From assembly GCF_003935895.2 (NCBI RefSeq), contig NZ_CP054058.1:3329177-3393176 (forward strand): DNA of 64,000 bases, read 5' to 3'. The position numbers and the translations under genes were made by a program. The notes under the pieces are model-generated. The model searched no databases and was not told the origin of the DNA. It was given only the letters and a program-made list of their open reading frames with translations. This stretch comes from Scandinavium goeteborgense. GTDB taxonomy: Bacteria; Pseudomonadota; Gammaproteobacteria; Enterobacterales; Enterobacteriaceae. Shown one piece after another: positions 9,411-18,162 of the stretch (position 1 is its first letter; every line of letters begins with the position of its first letter).

Positions 9411-10315
9411 TGGACAGCCGCCTCAGTGTCGACCGTGAGACGCTGCTTGCATTGGTCAATGACGCGCGTCTGATTGCCAACCCGCCGGGGCAAATTCCGC
9501 CCAGCGCGTTGGCCGGGGAACGCACCTCAAAACAGCAGGGACGCGGGCTGAATTTTGACAGCCTGCGCCGCTATCAGCCAGGCGACGACGTGCGCCTGAT
9601 TGACTGGCAGGCAACGGCCCGTCTGCGTCAGCCGTGGATCAGACTGTACAACGAAGAGCGCGAACGCCCGGTCTTTTTGCTGGTCGATCAGCGCCTCGAC
9701 ATGTTCTTCGCCACCCGCGGCCAGACCAAGTCCGTCGCTGCGGCCAAAACCGCGGCGCTGCTCGCCTGGCGAAGCTGGCACGACGGCGACCGGGTCGGCA
9801 GCCTGGTGTTTAACGACACCGACATGGCGCTGCAAAAATGCCGCCCGCCGCGCACCAGTCTGAATACCATCCTCGATACGTTACAGCACTACAACCAGCT
9901 GCTGCCGGAACAGTATCCGACCGAACCTACCGCGACCGTGACGTTAGCTGATGCGCTACTGCGTGCCAGCAGTGTTATCCCCAACGGTGCGTGGGTGGCG
10001 GTCCTCAGCGATTTCCACGATCTGGACCACAATTGCGACGCCCTGCTTGCCGGGCTGCGCCGTCGCTGCGAAGTCAGCGCCTTTGTGGTGCTGGATGATT
10101 TGCACAAGCGCCTGCCCGCTTCGGGTTCCCTGGCGGCCACCTGGCAAGGTCACGAAGCGGCGTTTACGCTCACCTCCGGATTAAAGGCGGATATTGAGCA
10201 AAGCACCACCGCTCGTCTTGCCCGCCAGCAAAGCCGCCTGACGCGGCTCGGCATTCGTGTGAATCATCTGGTGGTCACTCAGGATCTGATTAAGCAGTTA
10301 CAAAAAGGTATCTGA
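9410..10315 (+). CDS. DUF58 protein (VWA-like partner of MoxR)
   Basis: A 301-residue protein with the DUF58 signature near residues 40-90: a GRGLNFDSLRRYQPGDDVR block followed by IDWQATAR and YNEERERPVFLLVD. DUF58 proteins usually sit next to MoxR and contain a von Willebrand A-like fold. The start overlaps the MoxR stop, and the stop touches the start of the next gene. No membrane segment is obvious, so a cytoplasmic adaptor between the ATPase and the membrane-bound Bat proteins is a reasonable inference. Confidence 0.85.
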   Translation: MDSRLSVDRETLLALVNDARLIANPPGQIPPSALAGERTSKQQGRGLNFDSLRRYQPGDDVRLIDWQATARLRQPWIRLYNEERERPVFLLVDQRLDMFFATRGQTKSVAAAKTAALLAWRSWHDGDRVGSLVFNDTDMALQKCRPPRTSLNTILDTLQHYNQLLPEQYPTEPTATVTLADALLRASSVIPNGAWVAVLSDFHDLDHNCDALLAGLRRRCEVSAFVVLDDLHKRLPASGSLAATWQGHEAAFTLTSGLKADIEQSTTARLARQQSRLTRLGIRVNHLVVTQDLIKQLQKGI

Positions 10316-10756
10316 ATGCTCGAGAAAGGATTTACCGTGCCCGCGCTCTCACAGCCGGCGCTACCTCCCTCTCCCTCCTGGTTCCCTCTGCCGCCGGGCT
10401 GGCTGGTACTGGGTGCCCTGCTACTCGCGGTTCTCATCGTTTATCTGTTTTTCTACTGTGCCCGCTACCGCCGCAACCGCTGGCGTCGCGAAGCGCTGTC
10501 CGTTTTGCCCGCGTCACACAGCGTCGACGACTGGCTGAATCTGATTAAACAGGTCTTGCTGGTTCACCAGCCGCGCGCGACGGTCAGCAACTGGCTGACC
10601 GCAGAAGCGTTGTTGCAGCAGGTTCCCCTTGAAAATGGACTCCGCCTGCAGATGTGCGCCAAATATTGCCAAAGAGATAACCGGCTTGCGGACGATGATG
10701 AATCACGCCTGCGCCATCAATTGGCACAATGGCTGAAGGAGCTGCCCGATGTCTGA
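10316..10756 (+). CDS. DUF4381-type single-span membrane protein of the Bat operon
   Basis: A 146-residue protein with one N-terminal membrane segment (LVLGALLLAVLIVYLFFYCA, about residues 30-50) and a positively charged cytoplasmic or periplasmic tail (YRRNRWRREAL). It matches the size and layout of DUF4381 proteins, which are regularly placed between DUF58 and the first VWA gene of Bat operons. The 3' end overlaps the next gene by 8 bp. Function is unknown. Confidence 0.7.
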   Translation: MLEKGFTVPALSQPALPPSPSWFPLPPGWLVLGALLLAVLIVYLFFYCARYRRNRWRREALSVLPASHSVDDWLNLIKQVLLVHQPRATVSNWLTAEALLQQVPLENGLRLQMCAKYCQRDNRLADDDESRLRHQLAQWLKELPDV

Positions 10757-11726
10757 GCTATTTTCACGGATTGATTTTGCCTGGCCGTGGGCATGGCTAT
10801 TGCTGCTGTTACCGTTGCTGGGGCGCTATTTGTTGCCGCAGGACAAACAGCAGAAAGAGCACGTTCGCGTGCCGTTTTTGCCCAATCTCATCGACGAATT
10901 GAAGCTCGACAGCCTGCCGGTACGCGACGGTTGGCTGCGCGGGGCGCTGTTCTGGCTGGTGTGGGCGCTGCTGGTCTGCGCCCTGACCCGCCCGGAATAC
11001 CTCACCCCGCCGCAGCATATTCAGAAACCGATGCGCGACATGGTGCTTATCCTCGACGTCTCTGGCTCAATGCAAAAGAACGATGTCGAAGGCGGCATCA
11101 CGCGTTTGCAGGCTGTGCAGGCATCGGTGCGTAAATTCGTGGCCGCGCGTAAATCTGACCGCATCGGGATGGTGATTTTTGCCAGCAGCGCCTGGCCGTT
11201 CGCCCCGGTGAGTGAAGATAAGCAGGCGCTGAACATGCGTATTAATCAGCTCGCCCCGGGGATGATCGGCCAACAAACGGCGATCGGTGATGCCCTCGGC
11301 GTGGCAGTGAAAGTCCTCGATTCCGGGACCGATAAAGAGGCCAGCAAACTCGCCATTCTGCTGACCGATGGCAACGATACTGCCTCGCAGCTTTCGCCGG
11401 ATCTCGCCGCGCAACTCGCAGCCACGCACCACGTTCAAGTGCATACCATCGCCTTTGGCGACACGCACAGCGTCGGGGAAGATAAAGTCGACCTGCCGCT
11501 GTTGCAGCAAATCGCCCAAACGACCGGTGGAAAATCGTGGACTGCCGCCAACTCTGGCACAGCGCTCGATAGCGTCTGGAAAGAGATTGACGCCATTACG
11601 CCGGTACAGGTGAAAAGCATCGGCTGGTCGTGGCATCTGCCGCTGTTCGCCTGGCCGCTCGGGGCCGCCATGCTGCTGCTGTTCCTGCTGGCGATGGTGC
11701 GATTTATCAGGGAGAAACGGTCATGA
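10749..11726 (+). CDS. BatA-like VWA membrane protein
   Basis: A 325-residue protein with two N-terminal membrane segments (around residues 12-28 and 63-80), a von Willebrand A domain (about 95-280) and a C-terminal membrane helix. The MIDAS is intact: D103-V-S105-G-S107, with ILLTDGNDT downstream. BatA proteins are metal-dependent adhesion-like scaffolds thought to work with MoxR at the inner membrane. The stop overlaps the start of the BatB-like gene (ATGA). Confidence 0.87.
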   Translation: MSELFSRIDFAWPWAWLLLLLPLLGRYLLPQDKQQKEHVRVPFLPNLIDELKLDSLPVRDGWLRGALFWLVWALLVCALTRPEYLTPPQHIQKPMRDMVLILDVSGSMQKNDVEGGITRLQAVQASVRKFVAARKSDRIGMVIFASSAWPFAPVSEDKQALNMRINQLAPGMIGQQTAIGDALGVAVKVLDSGTDKEASKLAILLTDGNDTASQLSPDLAAQLAATHHVQVHTIAFGDTHSVGEDKVDLPLLQQIAQTTGGKSWTAANSGTALDSVWKEIDAITPVQVKSIGWSWHLPLFAWPLGAAMLLLFLLAMVRFIREKRS

Positions 11727-13243
11727 GTGACTTCCACTTTATTTACCCGTGGCGATTGCTGGGCCTGATCGTTGCCGCCCTGCTGGCATTTTTGCCCTTC
11801 GCCGAGGCCAGCGCCTGGCAGCGCATCATGGACAAACCGTTTGCTAAAGCGCTGATTATCGGGCGTTCAAAACGATTAACCCAAGTGTTGCCGTGGCTGT
11901 TCGCGCTGGGTGTGATTGCCCTCGCCGGGCCGACCTGGCAGCGTGAGTTTCCAGCCGCCCTGACGCCGGAAAGCAACGTGATGGTGGTCATGCAGCAGGA
12001 CCTGGCGATGTACGCTCAGGACCTGGCACCGAGTCGCAACGAACGCATGCAAAGCAAAATCAGCAGCCTGATGGATAACGCCCCCGGCGCACGTTACGGC
12101 CTGGTGGTGTACAACAATCAGGCGTTTGTCACCACGCCGCTGACCCAGGACCCGCAGTTCTTCTCGCTGTTCCTGCACGCGCAAAACCCGTCGCTGATGC
12201 CGGAAGGCCCCGGCTCTGGCCTGAAGGCCGCCGTTGAACTGGCGATCAAAAACAGCCCGGCCTCGCCGCGCAGCCTGATTCTGGTGGCGGATACGCTGAC
12301 CGACGCCGACGTGGCCTATCTCGAAAAACTCAAAGCACCGATTCAGATTTGGGTACCGGGCACCGCAGCGGGCGGCACGTTGCCGGAGAAATACGCCAGC
12401 CGAGGGATCGACACCCGCCTCAACGTTGAGCGTTTCAGTGCGGTGCGCGAGGCCGGTATTCCGGTCACGCTGGTCACCGCCGATGACAGCGATTTGCAGG
12501 TGGTGCAGAGCCACATTCAGCAGTCGGTGACACAGCAGAACAACGCCCGCAGCGACCTGCACTGGAAAAACAGTGGCTGGCTGCTGGCAATCCCGATGCT
12601 GGTGTTGCTGTTCTTCTGGCGTCGCCAACTGATTTGCATCGCGTTGGTGATGCCGATGATGTTCTGGTCTTCCCACAGCGACGCCGCCTGGCTCGACGCG
12701 TGGGTCAACCCGGACGTTCAGGGTCAGCACGCGTTTGAGAAAGGCGACTACCAAAAAGCCGCCGAACACTTCCGCGACCCGCTGTGGCAGGGCATCGCCT
12801 GGTACAACGCCGGCAACTTTACTGCCGCGGTAGGCGCATTCCGCCGCGCGCCGCAAACGCCGGAAACGTTGTTGTGGACTGGCAACAGCCTCGCGCAGCA
12901 GAAGCAGTGGCAGCAGGCGCTGGACACCTACGATCAGGCGCTAAGCCTGCGTCCGGATTGGAAAATGGCGCGGCAAAACCGCGAAAAAGTGTCGCACATC
13001 GTCATGCAGTTGCGTCTGAAACAGCGCGAGGCTGAGCAGGAACAAGGCACCAACCAGGATGATGAAGGGCCAGACAAAGTGCTGAAAGATTTGAAGAAAG
13101 GCCAGGGCGTGAAGCAAAAAGACATTGGGGCGATCAAAGGCACTTCGCCGCAACTGAATCAGTGGTTTGAGAATTTACAGGTGTCGCCATCCGGTCTGCT
13201 GGAAAGTCTGTACCGCAACGGAGCCCAGGAGACGACGCCATGA
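11723..13243 (+). CDS. BatB/BatC-like fusion: degenerate VWA domain plus TPR repeats
   Basis: A 506-residue protein. It has N-terminal membrane segments, a VWA-like region (about 85-285), a further membrane helix pair near 295-325 (WLLAIPMLVLLFFW) and C-terminal TPR repeats (about 340-440, including GDYQKAAEHF and QQALDTYDQALSLRP). The usual MIDAS DxSxS is replaced by MQQDLAM, so metal binding by this VWA is probably lost. The tail is rich in Lys, Glu and Gln. The start at 11723 is preferred to longer readings because it gives the ATGA overlap and has a GGGAGA ribosome site. Confidence 0.82.
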   Translation: MSDFHFIYPWRLLGLIVAALLAFLPFAEASAWQRIMDKPFAKALIIGRSKRLTQVLPWLFALGVIALAGPTWQREFPAALTPESNVMVVMQQDLAMYAQDLAPSRNERMQSKISSLMDNAPGARYGLVVYNNQAFVTTPLTQDPQFFSLFLHAQNPSLMPEGPGSGLKAAVELAIKNSPASPRSLILVADTLTDADVAYLEKLKAPIQIWVPGTAAGGTLPEKYASRGIDTRLNVERFSAVREAGIPVTLVTADDSDLQVVQSHIQQSVTQQNNARSDLHWKNSGWLLAIPMLVLLFFWRRQLICIALVMPMMFWSSHSDAAWLDAWVNPDVQGQHAFEKGDYQKAAEHFRDPLWQGIAWYNAGNFTAAVGAFRRAPQTPETLLWTGNSLAQQKQWQQALDTYDQALSLRPDWKMARQNREKVSHIVMQLRLKQREAEQEQGTNQDDEGPDKVLKDLKKGQGVKQKDIGAIKGTSPQLNQWFENLQVSPSGLLESLYRNGAQETTP

Positions 13244-14256
13244 AACGCCTGTTAGCGCTGCTGATGGTGGCGATGCTCCCGGCCCACGCGGCAATGGACA
13301 TCACCCGCGAAATCGTGGCCCCGAAAAGCATTGTGCCGGGACAGCCGGTGACCGTAGCGGTCACCTACTGGACCGACAGCTGGTTTAACCCGCCGCCGTC
13401 GTGGCCGGACTTTCCGGTCCAGTACGGCGTGTTGCTCAACACTCCGCTACCGAACCAGCTCCTGAGCCGCCAGCAAAACGGCGTCACCTGGAGCGGCATT
13501 CGTCTGGAGCGCCAGCTGATGGCGTGGGATCAGAGCACGCTGCGCCTGCCCGCCATCGATTTGACCTCCACATCTGCCGGTCAGCCGCCAGCGACGGTGC
13601 ATCTGGACGCCATCGAACTGCCGGTCGTCTGGCCGAAAGGCGTCGAGCAGCCGGACCGCTTTTTACCCGCGCGCGGCCTGACGCTCACGCAGACCATCAC
13701 CCAGTATCACGCCGGGAAAGATAAAACCCTGCGGGCGGGAGATGCCGTCGAGCGCGTGGTGACGGTCAAAGCACAGAACATCTTGCCGGCGCAGATCCCG
13801 CAAATTCTGTACGCCATTCCCGGCGATGAGAGCCAACGCCTGACGCCGCAGAACAGCTTTATCAAAGGTGGCCGCGACGAGATTGTCGGTGCGATGCGCG
13901 TGGAAAAACTGCGCTACATGCCAACCGATTCCGGCACCCTGACGCTGCCGCCGATCAAACTTCGCTGGTGGGATACCGAGCACCAGCAGTGGAAACTGGC
14001 GGAGCTGAAAGGCGAAACGCTGAAGGTTGAAAGCGCCCGCGCCGCAGGTAAAGAATCCGCCCTGCGCGGCAGCACCGGCGACACGCCGTGGCATGTCGTC
14101 ATCGGCCTGCTGATTCTGCTGATTATCGGCGCAAGCGGCTGGTTTGCCCGCCGTCAGCTGCGCCAAAGTGCGAACTGGTTACAACACCGCTGGCAGCGCT
14201 TCTGGCAGCCAGTCTCATTGCCTGAACTCGCCCCCGTTGAAAGGAAAAAACGATGA
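13240..14256 (+). CDS. BatD-like exported membrane-anchored protein
   Basis: A 338-residue protein with a signal peptide (MKRLLALLMVAMLPAHA), a long extracytoplasmic beta-rich part and one C-terminal membrane helix (HVVIGLLILLIIGASGWFA, about residues 282-300) followed by a basic tail. The first part (ITREIVAPKSIVPGQPVTVAV) looks like the oxygen-tolerance domain of BatD proteins. It overlaps both neighbours by 4 bp. The job is unknown. It may be the periplasmic arm of the MoxR/VWA complex. Confidence 0.75.
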   Translation: MKRLLALLMVAMLPAHAAMDITREIVAPKSIVPGQPVTVAVTYWTDSWFNPPPSWPDFPVQYGVLLNTPLPNQLLSRQQNGVTWSGIRLERQLMAWDQSTLRLPAIDLTSTSAGQPPATVHLDAIELPVVWPKGVEQPDRFLPARGLTLTQTITQYHAGKDKTLRAGDAVERVVTVKAQNILPAQIPQILYAIPGDESQRLTPQNSFIKGGRDEIVGAMRVEKLRYMPTDSGTLTLPPIKLRWWDTEHQQWKLAELKGETLKVESARAAGKESALRGSTGDTPWHVVIGLLILLIIGASGWFARRQLRQSANWLQHRWQRFWQPVSLPELAPVERKKR

Positions 14257-15248
14257 AAAAAACACTTCTGGCCTGCACGCTGATGCTGGGTTGCAGCACG
14301 CTGGCCCACGCCGACCCGCTTTCCGCCTGGAATGACACTGCGGCCAAACAGTCTATCGAGCAATGGGTTCAAAACTCGACCAAACAAGGCAGCGACACGT
14401 TTATTCCGGAAGACCAGCGCTACGTGGTGTTTGATAACGACGGCACCCTGTGGCCGGAAGCGCCGCTGACGTTCCAGGTGAAGTTCATTCTGGACGAAGT
14501 TAAGCGCCTGGCGCCGGAGCACCCGGAGTGGAAAAAGGACCCGCTGTTTAACGCGGTAATGAATAACGACCTGAAAGCCATCGAGAAAAGCGGTGAGAAG
14601 GGACTGATGAAGCTCCTCGCCGCCGCACAAACTGGAATGACGACGGAAGAGTTTTCAACGCGCGTCGCCAACTGGATGGATACGCACAAAGACGAGCGAT
14701 TCGGCTGCCGCTACGACCAGATGGGCTACCAGCCAATGCGCCAGCTGCTCGATTATCTGCGTGAAAACGGCTTCAAAACCTGGATTGTTTCCGGCGGCGG
14801 CATCGACTTTATGCGTGTTGTTTCGCAGAAAATGTACGGCATTCCACCGGAGCAGGTGATCGGTTCGTTTGCGCTGGGTGAATTTTCTCTCACCGATAAC
14901 GGCACGCAGATTACCAAAACACTGCAAGGTGCATTTAACGACGATGCGGCCAACAAGCCGGTGGCTATCCACCTGTTTATGGGCCATCGCCCGGTGGGCG
15001 CGTTTGGTAACAGCGACGGCGATTTGCAGATGCTGCAATACACCGCCGCGAACCCGAATGTTAAGACGTTTGGCCTGCTGGTGCATCACACCGATGCCGC
15101 ACGCGAATACGCTTACGACAGTCATCCAACCGCCAGCGGCAAACTGGTTACCGCCCTGCCCATCGCGAAAGCCAAAGGCTGGACGGTGGTGGATATGAAG
15201 CAAGACTGGAAAACGGTGTTTGATCCGGCGATGTGTCCGGCGAAGTAA
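14253..15248 (+). CDS. Periplasmic HAD-superfamily phosphatase
   Basis: A 331-residue protein with a cleavable signal peptide (MKKTLLACTLMLGCSTLAHA). The HAD motifs are complete: motif I D61-N-D63-G-T, motif II WIVSGGG and the acidic motif GNSDGDLQML. The overall pattern resembles phosphoserine-phosphatase-like exported proteins. It is the last gene of the overlapping run that starts with the sulfatase maturase. Hydrolysis of a phosphate ester in the same compartment as the sulfatase is the simplest reading, but the substrate is not known. Confidence 0.8.
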   Translation: MKKTLLACTLMLGCSTLAHADPLSAWNDTAAKQSIEQWVQNSTKQGSDTFIPEDQRYVVFDNDGTLWPEAPLTFQVKFILDEVKRLAPEHPEWKKDPLFNAVMNNDLKAIEKSGEKGLMKLLAAAQTGMTTEEFSTRVANWMDTHKDERFGCRYDQMGYQPMRQLLDYLRENGFKTWIVSGGGIDFMRVVSQKMYGIPPEQVIGSFALGEFSLTDNGTQITKTLQGAFNDDAANKPVAIHLFMGHRPVGAFGNSDGDLQMLQYTAANPNVKTFGLLVHHTDAAREYAYDSHPTASGKLVTALPIAKAKGWTVVDMKQDWKTVFDPAMCPAK

Positions 15249-15261
15249 ATCTCTGCGGGCT

Positions 15262-15360
15262 GATGCCCTCTCCCCGCCCCTCTCCCACAGGGAGAGGGAG
15301 TAAAAAATCGGCTTCGATGGGTTCCCTCTCCCACAGGGAGAGGGTTAGGGAGAGGGGTAA
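15262..15360. repeat. Element with two identical palindromes inside a larger inverted repeat
   Basis: Two perfect palindromes (arms CCCTCTCCC and GGGAGAGGG, loop ACA) lie at 15278-15298 and 15324-15344. An outer pair, CCCTCTCCCC near 15266 and GGGAGAGGGG near 15348, can enclose both. A short A-run (TAAAAAATC) lies between them. It follows the last gene of the Bat operon and precedes the convergent emrB-like gene, so it could stop transcription from one or both sides. It looks like a dispersed intergenic repeat. Confidence 0.65.
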
Positions 15361-15370
15361 CTCGTGATTT

Positions 15371-15399
15371 GCAGGCCCGGCAAGCCAGCGCCGCCGGGC
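15371..15399. repeat. REP-like palindrome
   Basis: GCAGGCCCGGCAAGC and the matching GCGCCGCCGGGC form an imperfect stem of the REP type, between two convergent genes. The unit resembles the members of the array at 21917-22318. Confidence 0.6.
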
Positions 15400-15406
15400 G
15401 TTGATA

Positions 15407-16948
15407 TCACTCCAAAATCGTCTCACCCACCTTCGTTGGCTTCGAAAACAGCAGCACCAGCGGCAGCAGGATAAAGCACAAGAACATCATCAGCCGGAAA
15501 TCCTGATAGTACGCCATCACCGTCGCCTGACGGGTCACTTCGTTGTTAATAGCCATCAGCCCGGACATGTTGTGCAGACCGTACATGCCGTGATGAATAT
15601 CATGCTGCAACGCTTTGTTGAACGGGTTAATAAACCCGGAAAACACACTGTGGTTACGCTGGCTCTGCTGGGCCAGATAGGTCGTCACCATCGAAATCCC
15701 GATGCTGCTGCCGATATTACGAATCAGCGAATACAGCGACGTGCCTTCGGTGCGGTATGACGGCGCGAGCGTCGAGAAGGTCAGCGTCGAGAGCGGCACA
15801 AACGTCAGGCCCATGCCGATACCCTGCACCACGCCGGAGCTGATAATTTCCCACTGGCTCATCCACATGCTGAACTGCGTCATCTGCCACAGAGAAATCG
15901 CCATCACCACCACGCCCAGCGCGATAACGTAACGCAGGTCGACTTTCCCGGCGATGCGTCCGACGACCATCATGCTGAACATGGTGCCGAACCCGCGCGG
16001 GGTCATCAGCAGGCCCACGTCGATAACCGGATAGTTCATGAAGTTTTGCAGCAACGGCGGCATCAGCGCCATCGTTGCCAGCAGGATGATGCCCATCATA
16101 AAGCTGAACAGCAGCCCCACCACAAAGTTCTTATCGCGGAAAATCCCCGGCTCGATAAACGGTTTCTTAGCGGTAAAAATGTGCGAGACAAACAGATAAA
16201 ACGCCACGCCAGCCAGCACCGCTTCGATGATAATTTCCCCACTCGAGAACCACTCTTTCGACTGGCCCCGGTCGAGGAACAGCTGCAAGCTGCCGATCGC
16301 CACGCTCAGTAAGAAGAAGCCCAGCAGGTCGAATTTCCGTTTTGCATCGAGCGCCGTTTCGGTGACGAAGGTACTGATCCCCAGCCACGCCAGCGCGCCA
16401 AACGGGATGTTAATGTAGAACACCCAGCGCCAGCTGTAATACTCGGTGAGCCAGCCGCCGAGCGCCGGGCCGAGGATTGGCCCGACCATCACGCCCATGC
16501 CCCACATCGCCATCGCCGAGCCATGTTTCTCTTTCGGCCAGGCATCCAGCATCACCGACTGCGACAGCGGCACCAGGCTTGCGCCAAAAATCCCCTGCAG
16601 CAGACGGAAAATCACGATTTGATCGAGAGTCTGTGCAGCCCCGCACAGCATGGAGGCCACGGTAAAACCGACAACCGACCACGTGAACAGGCGCTTACGC
16701 CCGATTCGCGCGGCGACAAAACCGGTCATCGGCATCGCAATCGCCGCAGCCACGATATAGGACGTCAGCACCCACGAGGTCTGGTCCTGCGTCGCACCCA
16801 TTGCGCCCTGCATATGCGGCAGGGCCACGTTGGCGATGGTGGTATCCAGCGCCTGCATGATGGTTGCCAGCATCACCGAGAAGGTGATGAACAATCGTCT
16901 GTCGGCAGTACGCTTCAGTGGCTGCGGAGCAGCTATCACATCAGACAT
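15407..16948 (-). CDS. EmrB-like multidrug efflux transporter (MFS, DHA2)
   Basis: A 513-residue inner-membrane proton antiporter with about 14 membrane segments. Family features include MQALDTTIANVALPHM in the first helix, RIGRKRLF in the loop 2-3 position, GPILGPALGGWL (motif C) and WRWVFYINIPFG. It lies 11 bp downstream of an EmrA-like gene. The pair should form a tripartite pump with an outer-membrane channel such as TolC, encoded elsewhere. Substrates are probably hydrophobic toxic compounds, but this cannot be read from sequence. Confidence 0.9.
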   Translation of the reverse strand: MSDVIAAPQPLKRTADRRLFITFSVMLATIMQALDTTIANVALPHMQGAMGATQDQTSWVLTSYIVAAAIAMPMTGFVAARIGRKRLFTWSVVGFTVASMLCGAAQTLDQIVIFRLLQGIFGASLVPLSQSVMLDAWPKEKHGSAMAMWGMGVMVGPILGPALGGWLTEYYSWRWVFYINIPFGALAWLGISTFVTETALDAKRKFDLLGFFLLSVAIGSLQLFLDRGQSKEWFSSGEIIIEAVLAGVAFYLFVSHIFTAKKPFIEPGIFRDKNFVVGLLFSFMMGIILLATMALMPPLLQNFMNYPVIDVGLLMTPRGFGTMFSMMVVGRIAGKVDLRYVIALGVVVMAISLWQMTQFSMWMSQWEIISSGVVQGIGMGLTFVPLSTLTFSTLAPSYRTEGTSLYSLIRNIGSSIGISMVTTYLAQQSQRNHSVFSGFINPFNKALQHDIHHGMYGLHNMSGLMAINNEVTRQATVMAYYQDFRLMMFLCFILLPLVLLFSKPTKVGETILE

Positions 16949-16959
16949 AACGGACCTCC

Positions 16960-17976
16960 TCAGGACGCGCTGTGAGTGCTGGCCTGGGTATCAATTTTGA
17001 TGGTGGCGCTTAAGCCCGCACGCAGCTGCGGCTGGTTAGAGTCGGTTTCCAGACGGATACGAACCGGCACGCGCTGGGTCACTTTCACCCAGTTACCGGT
17101 GGCGTTTTCCGCCGGGATAACCGAATACTCAGCACCCGTCGCCGGGCTGATGCTGCTCACTTTGCCGTGCCAGGTCACGCCCGGAGCGTAGTCGACGCTG
17201 ATTTCTGCCGTCTCGTTATCACGGATGTGGGTTAAATCTTTCTCGGTAAAGTTCGCTTCAACATATAAATTCTGATCGGAAACCAGCAGCATCGCGGTGG
17301 TCCCGCCCTGCACGTATTCCCCGGTCTGCAATACCTTGGTGATATTGCCGGACGACGGCGCATATTCGTTGACGTGAGTCAGGTCATTCTTAGCCGAATT
17401 AAGGTGCGCGAGCGCTTCTTTATAACGCGGGTGTTTTTCCACCGGCAGTGAAATATCGCCGCCGAAACTGTCGACCACTTCCTGCAATTGTTTTTGCAGC
17501 ATGTTCACTTCCAGCGCCATCAGCAGGGTTTTCTGATGTGCACCATCGATTTCAGACGCCGACACGTAGCCCGGGCCGCTCAGACGATGTAAACGCCCTT
17601 CTTCACGTTGCGCATAAGCATACTGACTTTTGGATACCGCGATGTTGGCGAGCTTGCTCTGATATTGCGATTTAATAGTTTTTAAATCGATAACGGTATT
17701 ATTCAGTTCAGACTTCGCCTGCGCCACCGCTAATTCATACGGTTTAGGATCGACGCTAAATAATAAGTCGCCTTTATTCACATGCTGGTTTTCTTTTACC
17801 GCCACGTGTAATACACGCCCGGAAACTTCCGCGCCAATTGCGGTTTTATCCGCTTTCACGTAAGCATTATCGGTTTCAACATAACGACCGCCGGTCAGAT
17901 AGAACCAGCCGCCCGCCGCAACGCCCAGAGTCGGAACGACGAGTAATAAGATAAAACGCAGTTTTTTAATATTCAT
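16960..17976 (-). CDS. EmrA-like membrane fusion protein (HlyD family)
   Basis: A 338-residue periplasmic adaptor with one N-terminal membrane helix (LRFILLLVVPTLGVAAGGWFYL). Typical HlyD-family blocks follow: YVETDNAYVKADKTAIGAEVSG and VLHVAVKENQHVNKGDLLFSVDP at the first lipoyl half, a coiled-coil hairpin in the middle, and LRAGLSATIKID near the C-terminus. It is the first gene of an operon with the transporter. Regulation is not evident; the LacI gene upstream is transcribed the same way but probably serves the sugar genes. Confidence 0.9.
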   Translation of the reverse strand: MNIKKLRFILLLVVPTLGVAAGGWFYLTGGRYVETDNAYVKADKTAIGAEVSGRVLHVAVKENQHVNKGDLLFSVDPKPYELAVAQAKSELNNTVIDLKTIKSQYQSKLANIAVSKSQYAYAQREEGRLHRLSGPGYVSASEIDGAHQKTLLMALEVNMLQKQLQEVVDSFGGDISLPVEKHPRYKEALAHLNSAKNDLTHVNEYAPSSGNITKVLQTGEYVQGGTTAMLLVSDQNLYVEANFTEKDLTHIRDNETAEISVDYAPGVTWHGKVSSISPATGAEYSVIPAENATGNWVKVTQRVPVRIRLETDSNQPQLRAGLSATIKIDTQASTHSAS

Positions 17977-18116
17977 GTGCAGGTCTCTTTATTCAGGCGA
18001 TACCCACGTCGAAAAAAGGAAATGAAAATAACGCAGACGCACCGCGCGACGGACAGGCAGCGTCTAATTGAAGTGTTCAGGTATCAGCAGAGTTATTGAT
18101 GAGATGAATAATACTT

Positions 18117-18144
18117 AGCCTGCTTATTAAAGACTAAGCAGGCT
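18117..18144. terminator. Hairpin between the LacI-type gene and emrA
   Basis: The arms AGCCTGCTTA and TAAGCAGGCT are a perfect 10-bp stem with an 8-base loop, 19 bp beyond the regulator stop. There is no clear T-run on either strand, so it may be a weak terminator or an mRNA end protector. Confidence 0.4.
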
Positions 18145-18162
18145 GTGCTATTAGCGGTTTAA

